Assembly (NCBI RefSeq): GCF_047276495.1
Contig: NZ_CP178543.1
Location: 434,001-498,000, forward strand
DNA: 64,000 nucleotides
Direction: 5' to 3'
From: Capilliphycus salinus
GTDB taxonomy: Bacteria; Cyanobacteriota; Cyanobacteriia; Cyanobacteriales; Microcoleaceae
Numbering within the stretch: position 1 is the first letter of the stretch; the number at the start of each line of letters is the position of its first letter. Both the position numbers and the translations under genes were made by a program. A model generated the notes under the pieces. It was not told where the DNA came from and did no database searches. It saw only the letters and a list, made by a program, of their open reading frames with translations. Shown one piece after another: positions 37,255-46,582 of this stretch.

Positions 37255-39387
37255 TCACGAAGTCGAAAAATGAATCATATCTTTTGTATAGGATAAATTA
37301 TTCGCAAGTTCTAAAGTAATGGGAAGTTTAGTCGCTTGAAAAATATTCACCGAGTAACAGTGAGTTAACCAGTAGATTTCTTCGGTTAATTGTTGGATGT
37401 TTTTATTTCCAGATATTTTTTTGATGCGAATGGGTTCGGGTGCGGTATTTTTAGACAAAGATTGATCGTTTGTCACCAGATAAGAAAGATCATCATCTAG
37501 AAAAATAGAATGTCCTTCAAAGCTATCCAGATATCTGTCTTTTCCATTTACAGTTGACTTAAAGCCAATTACTGGATTACCACTTTTAACAATTTCAACC
37601 AAGTTAAAGTTTGCAACTCCTAATTCTTGTAAAATTGTTTGAACCCGATCTTTTTCAGAAAAAATACCATCTCGATGAAGGGTTAAGTTTAGATTTTCCC
37701 GATTGATTTTATTCCGAACCTTTTTCAATAATCCTCGCAGACATTTTTCTAAAACTTCATCTGAAATTTGCTCTTTTAGCCGGAGATGATTTTGACGGTA
37801 CGAGTCAATAAATAAACCTTGATTATCAACCGCAACAAAAGTGAGTTTAGACTGCTTTTTCTTGCTGTCATGTCCCAAGTCAATACCAATAAAAATATGA
37901 TCGGTATCCTCCGGGTCTATTTGATCAATTTTCCAGGGGATTGCTTCGCGTTTGCATCCCAAGTTCAGCAAAGCGTTAGCAACGGTAAATTCATCTTGAA
38001 TCTCATTAATAATTCTAAAAACTATTCTTTCGTCTTTTAACTGTTGTTTCAGTTCTTGATTAACTTTGTTAATTTTTTCGGAGGTTGCAAATGAAAGACG
38101 TTTGGCTGAGGGTTTGACTAAAACACACAAATAACAAAGGTCTGGATCGATCTGTTCTAACCCGTTAAAATTGTTATAGTCAAAAATAATTATATCTTTT
38201 TTCTCTACTTTGGCAACCGCTTCTTTATACAAAAAATCAAGTCTTTTGTTCACTTGTTCGGCGACCCGATTTAATTGATAGTTTTCCAGAGTATTTTGTG
38301 GAATTATGACTCCAACTTGTAAATGAATTGGCTTTTGCAAAACACCCGCATGGTATAAACCTTTTTGTGCGGTGTAAAAGGTTTTTCCCTCCGAACAAAC
38401 AAACTTTTTATGTCGGTGAATAATCTTTTGACAATATGAAAGATTGTTTAAACTCTCAAAATTAATCGCAGAAGGCTTAAACTTTCCCAGGGTTTTGAGT
38501 TCTTCTATTAACTCAACGGTCTGACCGAGATTTGTTTGTTCAAAGTAAAACTTTTCTTGAGAAAATCGGTAGTTATTAAACTGTCGATCTGCGGCTTGGG
38601 ATGTATTAAAGGTCAAATAACAGTTTTCAATAAAATTAACTTCTGATTTCGTTTTAACCCTCTTAGATAATTGACTTCCGGTAACAATATTCACGATTCG
38701 GTTTTGTTTATGATCGATGGGTTCGTTCAGGTCTAAATCTGCAATTGAATGATAACTTCTTGAAAAATGAGTAAATTTGAAATTAACCCAAGTTTGACTT
38801 CCATTAGACTCTGTAGAAAACTCAATCCCTTTTTTCACAACCAATTGACATTCATTATCTGAAATTTGTCGATTTTTTAAAATTAGAGACGTTTTATTTT
38901 TGAGTTCAATGTTATTTTGTCGGTAAAAGCTATCACGAATTGATTCTGTAATGGCTTGAGAAAGTTCTTCAGTGTTGGGTGCAGCTTGAGAGTTCATAAA
39001 GTTTTCTTCAACTAAAGTCGCCGTCATAAAAGGCTGAAACTTAGTCATTGAAGAAAAATTTCCTATATCAATTAATTGACTCCGCTTTCTATTCCCCACA
39101 TTGAACTGTTTAAACCAAAATTCAAGTTCGGATTGATCGGTTAACGTTTGATAAGGCTGGAGGTATAATCTGTATTTATTTTCTTCTGTACTCTCAACAT
39201 CGTGAACTAGAAAAAAAGATAAACGTAGATCATTAGAACTTTCTTGTTTCCACACCAGATATCTACAATCATCAATTTGAAAACCGTTGCAGCTAACATA
39301 CTTTAAATCTACCTTATAAAAGTCTTGAATCTCATAAAAACATTTGGGAACGTAAAGAACCAATTTTTTAGAAGTCAGAAAAAACAT
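37255..39387 (-). CDS. Long prokaryotic Argonaute, predicted catalytically active
   Basis: The 710-residue protein ends in a PIWI domain (about 495–710). Its tetrad reads Asp503 (IGIDLGHD), a Glu finger at Glu539 or Glu544, Asp573 (LTLHRDGIF) and Asn696 (TLELANNLSY): the DEDX form with X = Asn, allowed in active enzymes. The MID domain (about 400–490) ends LGCKREAIPWKI, like the K-x-G-x-PW pattern of long pAgos. The weakly conserved N-terminal 330 residues are large enough for N and PAZ domains. Long pAgos use short DNA or RNA guides to cut invading DNA; cyanobacterial examples are known. It stands alone with no nuclease, helicase or effector beside it. Confidence is high for family, moderate for activity. 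Confidence 0.9.
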   Translation of the reverse strand: MFFLTSKKLVLYVPKCFYEIQDFYKVDLKYVSCNGFQIDDCRYLVWKQESSNDLRLSFFLVHDVESTEENKYRLYLQPYQTLTDQSELEFWFKQFNVGNRKRSQLIDIGNFSSMTKFQPFMTATLVEENFMNSQAAPNTEELSQAITESIRDSFYRQNNIELKNKTSLILKNRQISDNECQLVVKKGIEFSTESNGSQTWVNFKFTHFSRSYHSIADLDLNEPIDHKQNRIVNIVTGSQLSKRVKTKSEVNFIENCYLTFNTSQAADRQFNNYRFSQEKFYFEQTNLGQTVELIEELKTLGKFKPSAINFESLNNLSYCQKIIHRHKKFVCSEGKTFYTAQKGLYHAGVLQKPIHLQVGVIIPQNTLENYQLNRVAEQVNKRLDFLYKEAVAKVEKKDIIIFDYNNFNGLEQIDPDLCYLCVLVKPSAKRLSFATSEKINKVNQELKQQLKDERIVFRIINEIQDEFTVANALLNLGCKREAIPWKIDQIDPEDTDHIFIGIDLGHDSKKKQSKLTFVAVDNQGLFIDSYRQNHLRLKEQISDEVLEKCLRGLLKKVRNKINRENLNLTLHRDGIFSEKDRVQTILQELGVANFNLVEIVKSGNPVIGFKSTVNGKDRYLDSFEGHSIFLDDDLSYLVTNDQSLSKNTAPEPIRIKKISGNKNIQQLTEEIYWLTHCYSVNIFQATKLPITLELANNLSYTKDMIHFSTS

Positions 39388-39909
39388 GATTTAAAACTCA
39401 TGGTCATCGGTAATAAGGAGATGAATAGAGAACACAATTTTAAAATCAATCTTATTTTTTTCGCTGGCGTTGGCTTGACTTCTCTTGAATAGCTGGGGAA
39501 GTCAGTTAAAAACCGCCAGAGGTCAACGAATGACGGCTTTGGCGAGGAAGTCATTTAAAACTCTACTTGTAAGCTTATACTAATCGCCTCGGAAGGGGAA
39601 CAGTAGACCTACTGAACTTTTATAATTTTATCTGTATTCCCTCTCCGAGTATTTTCCGTAATTTTACGGTTTAATTAATGCTTGGAAAAGCGATTAAAAA
39701 AACGGAGTGAATATAACTTCTACTCCCGAATAAATTGGGGAGAATGATCAATTAACAAACTGAAAAGTGGAAAAGTAGGCGATCGCGATCAAAAGTATGA
39801 CCAATATTTACAACTTCACACAGATATAGCAGTATCAGAGAATGCGATCACCATTTCCCATAACGACATTAATCTGTTAATGACGACAAATAATGTGTTA
39901 TTCAACTAA
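39388..39909. other. Intergenic region between pAgo and tRNA-Cys
   Basis: The 522 bp hold no convincing gene. Small inverted repeats occur: CAGTAG-AC-CTACTG at 39601–39614 and CCGTAATTTTACGG at 39656–39669. A direct repeat of GAAGTCANTTAAAA type lies near 39499 and 39547. The Argonaute promoter should lie in the right part of the gene-proximal 200 bp, but no clear hexamers stand out. The position beside a tRNA is a common landing site for acquired DNA. Confidence 0.45.
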
Positions 39910-39980
39910 AGGCGGCACCCGGATTTGAACCGGGGGTGGAGATTTTGCAGACCTCTGCCTTACCGCTTGGCTATGCCGCC
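39910..39980 (-). tRNA. tRNA-Cys (GCA)
   Basis: The minus strand reads GGCGGCATAGCC… to …GGGTGCCGCC, a perfect 7-bp acceptor stem. The anticodon loop CTGCAAA gives GCA (39946–39948), and the T arm is GGTTCAAATCC. The base after the acceptor stem is T (39910), matching the U73 discriminator of tRNA-Cys. CCA is not encoded. Confidence 0.96.
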
Positions 39981-39996
39981 GTATCACGAATTTTTA

Positions 39997-40965
39997 TTAT
40001 ACCAGAGAGGTGCTTGAACTGGCAACCTCTAAATTCTCAATCGCCCTTTTTAATTTGGCGGGCAACCCCGGAATATACTGAGGATAGACGGGTAAGCGTT
40101 TTTGCAGTTGCCAACCCCTAGCTTGGAGAATCTTCGCCAGCGCTTGAACATCCGGGTGAGGATAATCGGGATTAACTTCATCATGGGGACTGATACCGCC
40201 CAAATCCCTGGCTCCGGCAGTGATACATTTCATTAATATATCGGGATGAGTGACTAAATTCGGGGGAATTTGTAGGCTAATCTCGTTGGCAAGCAACGAA
40301 CGGGCGATCGCGACGACTTCGGGGAGTTGATGAAGATTAAACGCTTCACCGGGCGACATTTGCTGAGAACCGGGGCTGTGAGGTTGTAGAATCACTTCTT
40401 GAATATGTCCCCAACGCTGGTGAACTCCGGCGATCGCTTCTAAGGTTTCCCGCCAGTCGCTCTCATTTTCCCCAATTCCCAATAACAAACCGGTTGTAAA
40501 GGGAATTTGTAACTCTCCGGCCCATTCTAACTGTTGTAACCGCAGTTGAGGAACTTTACTGGGGGCGTGGCGGTGGACGGTTTCGAGGAGTTTGGGGGTC
40601 AGTTGTTCCAACATTAACCCCATCGACACATTAACCTGTTTGAGTTGTGCCATTTCATCATAGAGCAATAGCCCGGCGTTGGTGTGGGGTAAAAACCCCA
40701 TCGACAGGGCGAGTTGACAAAGTTGATCAATGCGTTGAAACCAAGCCGGACGTTGGGGACTGTGAGGGTGAACTTCTCCACTTAAGATTAAAATCTCAAT
40801 CACCCCCCGATCTTTAAGAGAGTTTAAGATTTGTTCGGCTTGCGTCAAACTCAACCCAGGACGGGTTCCCGGTTCCTCTCGGAAATTACAGTAATGACAC
40901 CGATTAAAACATTCGTAGGTGGGAACGAGAGTATAAGCCGGACTGTAGGTAATTGTAGAAGACAT
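39997..40965 (-). CDS. cofG: FO synthase subunit 1 (radical SAM), CofG
   Basis: From the ATG at 40965 the protein has 322 residues; a TTG at 40980 is the only upstream option. The radical-SAM cluster motif is C-x3-C-x2-C in YECFNRCHYCNF. The lengths of the flanking conserved blocks SGEVHPHSP, HTNAGLL, SMGLMLEQ and GRDLGGISP fit CofG. Together with CofH it builds the 7,8-didemethyl-8-hydroxy-5-deazariboflavin chromophore; cyanobacteria use it as the antenna of DNA photolyase. cofH is not in the window. It lies 16 bp from the tRNA-Cys gene, same strand. Confidence 0.92.
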   Translation of the reverse strand: MSSTITYSPAYTLVPTYECFNRCHYCNFREEPGTRPGLSLTQAEQILNSLKDRGVIEILILSGEVHPHSPQRPAWFQRIDQLCQLALSMGFLPHTNAGLLLYDEMAQLKQVNVSMGLMLEQLTPKLLETVHRHAPSKVPQLRLQQLEWAGELQIPFTTGLLLGIGENESDWRETLEAIAGVHQRWGHIQEVILQPHSPGSQQMSPGEAFNLHQLPEVVAIARSLLANEISLQIPPNLVTHPDILMKCITAGARDLGGISPHDEVNPDYPHPDVQALAKILQARGWQLQKRLPVYPQYIPGLPAKLKRAIENLEVASSSTSLV

Positions 40966-41069
40966 GGTTCGAGGACTCAACAGACTGCCACATCTACTTT
41001 ACAACCCCCTCAACCGCAAATCATTAGTTTTGTTTATAACTTAGTTAAGTAAAGTTTCTGAAAAAACCC

Positions 41070-41099
41070 TTTACAAAACTTCATTGACCGTGCCATACT
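41070..41099 (+). promoter_or_regulatory. Candidate promoter of the first psbA
   Basis: TTTACA (41070–41075) and CATACT (41094–41099) are 18 bp apart, and the start codon is 65 bp downstream. TTTACA is a usual -35 for cyanobacterial psbA genes. Confidence 0.5.
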
Positions 41100-41164
41100 G
41101 TAATCACGGTAGAGAAATCACTACCGACGAACCTTGAAAACCATATAGCAATCATACCTAAGAT

Positions 41165-42229
41165 ATGACAACTACCTTACAGCAGCGCGAAAGCGCCAAC
41201 CTGTGGGATCAGTTCTGTAACTGGGTAACATCCACCAACAACCGGATTTACATCGGTTGGTTCGGTGTACTGATGATCCCGACCCTGTTAACAGCAACTA
41301 TCTGCTACATCATCGCCTTCGTAGCAGCCCCCCCCGTAGACATCGACGGTATCCGCGAACCCGTAGCCGGTTCTTTAATGTACGGAAACAACATCATCTC
41401 TGGTGCTGTTGTACCTTCTTCTAACGCAATCGGTCTGCACTTCTACCCCATCTGGGAAGCTGCTTCCTTAGATGAGTGGTTGTACAACGGTGGCCCTTAC
41501 CAGTTGGTAATCTTCCACTTCCTGATCGGCGTATTCTGCTACATGGGTCGTGAGTGGGAATTATCCTACCGTTTAGGAATGCGTCCTTGGATCTGTGTTG
41601 CATACTCTGCACCCGTTGCAGCAGCAACCGCAGTATTCCTGATCTACCCGATCGGACAAGGAAGCTTCTCTGATGGTATGCCCCTGGGAATCAGCGGAAC
41701 CTTCAACTTCATGTTGGTATTCCAAGCTGAACACAACATCTTGATGCACCCCTTCCATATGTTGGGTGTAGCAGGTGTATTCGGTGGCGCACTGTTCAGT
41801 GCAATGCACGGTTCTTTGGTAACTTCCTCCTTGGTACGTGAAACTACCGAAACCGAATCTCAAAACTACGGTTACAAGTTCGGTCAAGAAGAAGAAACCT
41901 ACAACATCGTTGCAGCACACGGCTACTTCGGTCGTTTGATCTTCCAATACGCTAGCTTCAACAACTCTCGCGCACTGCACTTCTTCTTAGGTGCATGGCC
42001 CGTAGTTGGAATCTGGTTTACTGCTTTAGGTGTATCCACCATGGCATTCAACCTGAACGGATTCAACTTCAACCAATCCGTAATCGATTCTAGCGGTCGC
42101 GTAATCAACACTTGGGCTGACGTGATCAACCGCGCTAACCTGGGTATGGAAGTAATGCACGAGCGCAACGCTCACAACTTCCCCTTAGACTTGGCTTCTG
42201 TTGAGTCCGCTCCGGTTATCAACGGCTAA
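41165..42229 (+). CDS. psbA: Photosystem II D1 protein, E130 form
   Basis: The 354-residue protein has every cofactor ligand: Tyr161, Asp170, Glu189, His190, His198, His215, Ser264, His272, His332, Glu333, His337, Asp342 and Ala344. The C-terminal extension after Ala344 is only 10 residues (SVESAPVING). Position 130 is Glu, the high-light D1 form, and residues Gly80, Phe158 and Thr286 are standard. D1 binds the Mn cluster, P680 and QB in the thylakoid. It lies 216 bp upstream of a second, divergent form, and a terminator separates the two, so they are transcribed independently. Confidence 0.98.
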   Translation: MTTTLQQRESANLWDQFCNWVTSTNNRIYIGWFGVLMIPTLLTATICYIIAFVAAPPVDIDGIREPVAGSLMYGNNIISGAVVPSSNAIGLHFYPIWEAASLDEWLYNGGPYQLVIFHFLIGVFCYMGREWELSYRLGMRPWICVAYSAPVAAATAVFLIYPIGQGSFSDGMPLGISGTFNFMLVFQAEHNILMHPFHMLGVAGVFGGALFSAMHGSLVTSSLVRETTETESQNYGYKFGQEEETYNIVAAHGYFGRLIFQYASFNNSRALHFFLGAWPVVGIWFTALGVSTMAFNLNGFNFNQSVIDSSGRVINTWADVINRANLGMEVMHERNAHNFPLDLASVESAPVING

Positions 42230-42245
42230 TTCTTTAGCTTAACCT

Positions 42246-42277
42246 AAAAAACGCTCTCCAACCGGGGGGCGTTTTTT
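42246..42277 (+). terminator. Intrinsic terminator of the first psbA
   Basis: AACGCTCTCC and GGGGGGCGTT pair around a short AACC loop, followed by six T's. It begins 17 bp after the stop codon. Confidence 0.88.
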
Positions 42278-42346
42278 GTTGGTTGAATATATTAGTTTTA
42301 TTTATAGTTTAGCTAAGTAAACTTTATAACAATTATAGTAATAGCC

Positions 42347-42376
42347 TTGACAAGCTATTTAACTATGTAGTTATAT
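42347..42376 (+). promoter_or_regulatory. Candidate promoter of the second psbA
   Basis: TTGACA (42347–42352) and TTATAT (42371–42376) are separated by 18 bp, with an AT-rich stretch upstream. The predicted transcript would have a leader of about 60 nt before the ATG. This is a near-consensus sigma-70 promoter and differs from that of the first psbA. Confidence 0.65.
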
Positions 42377-42445
42377 ATTGATATTAATAAGCAGTAAAAC
42401 CATCGCTGCTCATAAACCTTAAAAATCACATCGCAATCATAGGAT

Positions 42446-43510
42446 ATGACAACAACCTTACAACAGCGCGATCGCGCCAACCTCTGGGATAAGTTCTGCA
42501 ACTGGGTAACATCCACCAGCAACCGCTTTTACATCGGGTGGTTCGGCGTGTTGATGATCCCTACCCTGTTGACTGCAACCATCTGCTTTATCATCGCTTT
42601 CGTCGCCGCTCCCCCCGTTGACATCGACGGTATCCGCGAACCGGTTTCCGGTTCCCTGCTGTACGGAAACAACATTATCAGCGCTGCCGTTGTTCCTTCT
42701 TCCAACGCCATCGGTTTGCACTTTTACCCCGTATGGGAAGCCGCTTCTGTGGATGAGTGGCTGTACAACGGTGGCCCCTACCAGTTGATCGTTTTTCACT
42801 TTTTGATCGGTATTTTCTGCTATATGGGTCGGGAGTGGGAACTGTCCTACCGTTTAGGAATGCGTCCCTGGATCGCCGTTGCCTACAGCGCTCCCGTGGC
42901 TGCTGCGACTGCGGTACTGCTGGTTTATTCCATCGGTCAAGGTTCTTTTTCCGACGGTTTACCCCTGGGAATTTCCGGCACCTTTAACTTTATGTTTGTT
43001 CTGCAAGCGGAACACAACGTTTTAATGCACCCCCTGCATATGCTCGGCGTGGTCGGTGTTTTTGGCGGAGCGTTGTTCAGTGCAATGCACGGAAGTTTGG
43101 TAACATCTTCTTTAATTCGCGAAACCACCGAAAACGAATCTCAAAACTGCGGTTACAAGTTCGGTCAAGAGGAAGAAACCTATAATATTGTTGCGGCTCA
43201 CGGTTACTTCGGACGTTTGATTTTCCAATATGCCAGCTTCAACAACTCCCGCGCACTGCACTTCTTCTTGGGTGCGTGGCCTGTAGTTGGCATCTGGTGC
43301 GCGTCTCTGGCGGTTGCCTGCTTCGCCTTCAATTTGAACGGTTTCAACTTTAACGAATCTGTTCTTGATGCTAGTGGACGGGTGATTAATACCTGGGCTG
43401 ATGTGATCAACCATGCCAACTTGGGTATTGAAGCGATGCACGAACGCAATGTTCACAACTTCCCCTTAGATTTGGCTGCTGTTGAATCTGCTCCCGTTAT
43501 CAAAGGCTAA
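42446..43510 (+). CDS. psbA: Photosystem II D1' protein (low-oxygen form)
   Basis: The 354-residue D1 has all cofactor ligands (Tyr161, Asp170, Glu189, His190, His198, His215, His272, His332, Glu333, His337, Asp342, Ala344). It also carries the three marks described for D1': Ala80 (IISAAVV), Leu158 (TAVLLVY) and Ala286 (GIWCASLA). Position 130 is Glu. Further changes from its neighbour include C144A, P162S, F197L and F285C, close to P680 and TyrZ. D1' genes are induced under microaerobic conditions in other cyanobacteria; by inference the same holds here. It has its own promoter and terminator. Confidence 0.95.
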   Translation: MTTTLQQRDRANLWDKFCNWVTSTSNRFYIGWFGVLMIPTLLTATICFIIAFVAAPPVDIDGIREPVSGSLLYGNNIISAAVVPSSNAIGLHFYPVWEAASVDEWLYNGGPYQLIVFHFLIGIFCYMGREWELSYRLGMRPWIAVAYSAPVAAATAVLLVYSIGQGSFSDGLPLGISGTFNFMFVLQAEHNVLMHPLHMLGVVGVFGGALFSAMHGSLVTSSLIRETTENESQNCGYKFGQEEETYNIVAAHGYFGRLIFQYASFNNSRALHFFLGAWPVVGIWCASLAVACFAFNLNGFNFNESVLDASGRVINTWADVINHANLGIEAMHERNVHNFPLDLAAVESAPVIKG

Positions 43511-43527
43511 TTCTTAGCTAAATAGTC

Positions 43528-43557
43528 AAAACGCTCTCCTTTGGGGGGCGTTTTTTT
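43528..43557 (+). terminator. Intrinsic terminator of the D1' gene
   Basis: AAACGCTCTCC pairs with GGGGGGCGTTT across a TTT loop and ends in seven T's. It resembles the terminator of the first psbA in sequence, as expected for duplicated genes. Confidence 0.88.
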
Positions 43558-43562
43558 GTGCT

Positions 43563-43654
43563 TAAGCTGTGCGTCATTTTAACCGATTATCAATCCGAGG
43601 GACATCCTTTTAGTAAGACTATTTGTCACTACTTATACTCAATCTAAATGCGTG
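43563..43654. repeat. Left inverted repeat of the 3.4-kb block
   Basis: The stretch TAAGCTGTGCGTCATTTTAA…AATCTAAATGCGTG matches the reverse complement of 46875–46967 without gaps, at about 85% over 92 bp by eye. The best-kept core is ATCAATCCGAGGG and AATCTAAATGCGTG. Confidence 0.8.
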
Positions 43655-43751
43655 CATACCTAATCTAAATGTGCGATGGCTTATCATCTTGATCAAATCA
43701 TATAATCTTGGTATCAACTATTATTGTTTTATTTGATTCTGATGTCTTAAA

Positions 43752-46391
43752 ATGTGCCTAAATTCTTTTTTTACCAAATATTCTAGATTATTCACTTCTG
43801 TTGCGGCAAACTCGGCTGTGATTGTTGGGTGTGTTCTCAGTTCAACAGTTGTCTATGCAGAAAATCAAACGCCAAATCAAACGCCAAATCAAACGCCAGA
43901 TCCAATGCAAGTTTTAGATTACCCAACAAAAGTGGTGTCAAAAGATGATGACTGCTTAATTTTAAATGAAGATCGAAAGGATAAATGGACACCTCAAGAA
44001 GAGTCAGTAGGAGGGAAATGGACACCTCCAGAAGAGTCGGTACAAGATAACCCGAATGACTCGAAAAAAAAAGGAAAGTGGACAAAAAAAGGAAAGTGGA
44101 CAAAATCAGAGAAATCGATGTGGAAAGAAATTTGTGAGAAAGGAGTAGTTGATCTCGATCAAGCCGAAATTAACGGAAAATGGTTGCCAACAAAAGTTAG
44201 TGCAGAATTTCTGAGGACAATTTTGTTACGAGAGCCTTTTCGGAGTGCTTTACCAGAAAAGATTGTGATCAAAAATGCTGTCTTTTCAGAAGATATTGAT
44301 CTAGATTCTGCTTCTATTGATGTAGAACTGCATTTCGAGGGTGCTACCTTTAAGGAAAATGTTAATTTATACAAAACAAATTTTTCTAATTCTTTATATT
44401 TAGACCGCTCAACTTTCAAAAAAATACTATCTATAAATCATGCTGTGATAAAAGGAGATTTATTCGTGAGATATGCAAAATTTGATCCTAATATTGACGA
44501 TTTGATTAATAGGTATAAACAAGAAAAAGAAGAAATTGTAATTTTTAATCTCGACAGTATTAATGTTGATGGTTCTCTTGATTTTAGTAACTCAAGTTTA
44601 ACTGATTTAACTTCTCAGAAGGATACTCAAAGTAATTCGCAAAAAAAAGCCGAACAAAAAAAAGTCACACTTTTAAAGCTTTTAACTGCAAAAGTTGGAA
44701 ATTCGATATATTTGACAAACTTTAATTTCTTGGGTAAGAAGAATGGGGAGGAACCGAGTCAGGTTCTGGACTTTACAGCGATTCAAGTCTCTGATGCAAT
44801 TGTAATTGATGATCAAACCCGATTTCAAGAACTAAATTTAAGCAATGCTCAAATCAAAAGTTTTATAATTAAACTCCCAAGAGAACAGGTAGATAATTTT
44901 GAAAAAATTAAATTGTCTAAAGAGTTTTATCGTGGAATTAAGTCACTGATAGGCTCCAAGGGGAAGAGTGATAATGTTCTCACTAATATACCAATTGACA
45001 CCTGGAGAATAATATTTCAAGATGCAGTTTTACAAAACTTTCAAATTCTAGAAAAACAGATTCAAGAAGATCAATCTTTTTCTAAATGTTTACTTGAAAA
45101 AGATCAAGGATGTAAACTAGGTAAATACGAAAAGGAACACACTGGTTTACTTGCACCTGTTAGAAATCCATATAAGAAAGCTGATAGTAATATCTTTAAA
45201 TTTTACGAAAAGGATCAAGAATACAAATACCAATTAGCACAAAAACCAACTTGTTTACTTGAACTTGATGGACTTCAATATAAAAAAGCTAATGATAATG
45301 GCTTTAAATTGTTAGCCATTTGCCTTAAGACTCAATACGAAGAGGCTCTAGCAAAAGACAAAAAAGACAAATCGGAAGACCGAAAGGAAGAAACAAAAGA
45401 CCAAGAAAAGGAAGAAACAAAAGACCAAGAAAAGGAAGACCCAATAGCAAAATATAATAAATTGTTTCAACCCTTTGAACAAGCGGCATCAATTGCTAGA
45501 CAAGAAGGAAAATACTCTCTAGAAAAAGAGCTACTTTATAGACGTAAAAAGCTTGAGTATTTTATTGCCAAAAATAGCTCAATGCCAATAGAAACATTCG
45601 CCCTTTGGGTTGCAGATATTTTTTATGGATTTGGCTACCAGAGATGGAAAAGTTTTATCATCTTTTTGGGTTTCTGGATAATCGGTTTCTTTGTGACGTT
45701 CTTTCATCTAAAGTCTAAACAAAATAAAATCAGTGATCAAGCCTGGATTTTGAGAGAAGAGATCGTAAAAAATCTAGAGAAAGTTCTTGAAGGAAAAACA
45801 GAAATTCAAGACCAGAGAACTATTTTGACAAACAAAAAAACGTTGCAAACGATTATATTTAAGGGTAAAATTCAATATAAAGAACGTTGCATTTTTAATG
45901 GAAAACTATATTTAATAAGCCCTGACAAAATCAAGAAGTCAATATACTTGATTTTTGAAGATGATACTTATTTTATTTTGAAAGATTTAGACCTTAAAGA
46001 TAAAGTGAAGCGACAGAGATTTCACACTTGGTTGAACTATCTAGAACTCAATAGTCCTAATCATATCAAGTTGGGATTTTGTCAAAATATATTTCCTAAC
46101 AAAGGACTGTGGATGGTTGAAGATAAAGGAATAACAGGAAATAAAAACGAATACAAATTCTGTGACCTGTATGAAAACGATTTCTATAATACTTTTTGGA
46201 AAAATCTTCGCATCGTCTCCTTTTACAGTCTTGATATACTGTTGCCTATTATTGATCTCGATCCAAAGGTTCAAGCTTTTATTTTTGAAGATGCAAACGG
46301 TTGGACTAAAATTTATTTCTTATCTCAAAAGCTTTTGGCGGGTATTTTAGGTGCGATTTTAATTCCAGTTTTGTTTATTACAGGCTTGTAA
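43752..46391 (+). CDS. Large membrane protein with degenerate pentapeptide/beta-helix region, function unknown
   Basis: The 879-residue protein starts with a signal region (18–38) that could be a lipoprotein signal (Cys27 in IVGC) or cleave after VYA36. Internal repeats follow: NQTP ×3, GKWTPPEESV-like ×2, KKGKWTK ×2. About 150–360 has alternating hydrophobics (FEGATFKENVNLYKTNF, SSLTDLTS) like degenerate pentapeptide repeats. A repeated KEETKDQEKE linker precedes membrane helices near 635–655 and at the C-terminus. The end FYSLDILLPIIDL…LAGILGAILIPVLFITG (two short parts) recalls membrane proteins with pentapeptide domains. It is much more AT-rich than neighbours and sits inside inverted repeats, so it is probably acquired. 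Confidence 0.8.
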   Translation: MCLNSFFTKYSRLFTSVAANSAVIVGCVLSSTVVYAENQTPNQTPNQTPDPMQVLDYPTKVVSKDDDCLILNEDRKDKWTPQEESVGGKWTPPEESVQDNPNDSKKKGKWTKKGKWTKSEKSMWKEICEKGVVDLDQAEINGKWLPTKVSAEFLRTILLREPFRSALPEKIVIKNAVFSEDIDLDSASIDVELHFEGATFKENVNLYKTNFSNSLYLDRSTFKKILSINHAVIKGDLFVRYAKFDPNIDDLINRYKQEKEEIVIFNLDSINVDGSLDFSNSSLTDLTSQKDTQSNSQKKAEQKKVTLLKLLTAKVGNSIYLTNFNFLGKKNGEEPSQVLDFTAIQVSDAIVIDDQTRFQELNLSNAQIKSFIIKLPREQVDNFEKIKLSKEFYRGIKSLIGSKGKSDNVLTNIPIDTWRIIFQDAVLQNFQILEKQIQEDQSFSKCLLEKDQGCKLGKYEKEHTGLLAPVRNPYKKADSNIFKFYEKDQEYKYQLAQKPTCLLELDGLQYKKANDNGFKLLAICLKTQYEEALAKDKKDKSEDRKEETKDQEKEETKDQEKEDPIAKYNKLFQPFEQAASIARQEGKYSLEKELLYRRKKLEYFIAKNSSMPIETFALWVADIFYGFGYQRWKSFIIFLGFWIIGFFVTFFHLKSKQNKISDQAWILREEIVKNLEKVLEGKTEIQDQRTILTNKKTLQTIIFKGKIQYKERCIFNGKLYLISPDKIKKSIYLIFEDDTYFILKDLDLKDKVKRQRFHTWLNYLELNSPNHIKLGFCQNIFPNKGLWMVEDKGITGNKNEYKFCDLYENDFYNTFWKNLRIVSFYSLDILLPIIDLDPKVQAFIFEDANGWTKIYFLSQKLLAGILGAILIPVLFITGL

Positions 46392-46582
46392 GCTGCGACC
46401 CAAATTTTAACTGATAACAAGTAGAATTTCTCACGCTGATCGGGAAAGGAGAAATTGCCCATGCGCGGGTTCTGACGCAGTAAGCGATTCTGGAACTCGG
46501 CGATCGCAAATTCAAGTCAAAATTCAATTCAAAATCGTTAACTTTTTGAGGGCAGGCCTTGCGCCCCACGCTGTTGTTATTT
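46392..46582. other. Short intergenic region
   Basis: The 191 bp between the 879-aa gene and the XRE gene (convergent) show a GC-rich remnant (GGCGATCGC, AGGGCAGGCCTTGCGCCCC) but no gene or clear terminator. Confidence 0.4.

Noticed and set aside
37255..39387. Short-pAgo effector system (with TIR/Sir2 partner)
   Set aside because: The protein is long, with room for N and PAZ regions and active-site residues, and no TIR, Sir2 or nuclease gene is adjacent.
41421..41980. Long minus-strand frames across psbA
   Set aside because: They are composition shadows of the highly conserved D1 gene, without ribosome sites or domains.
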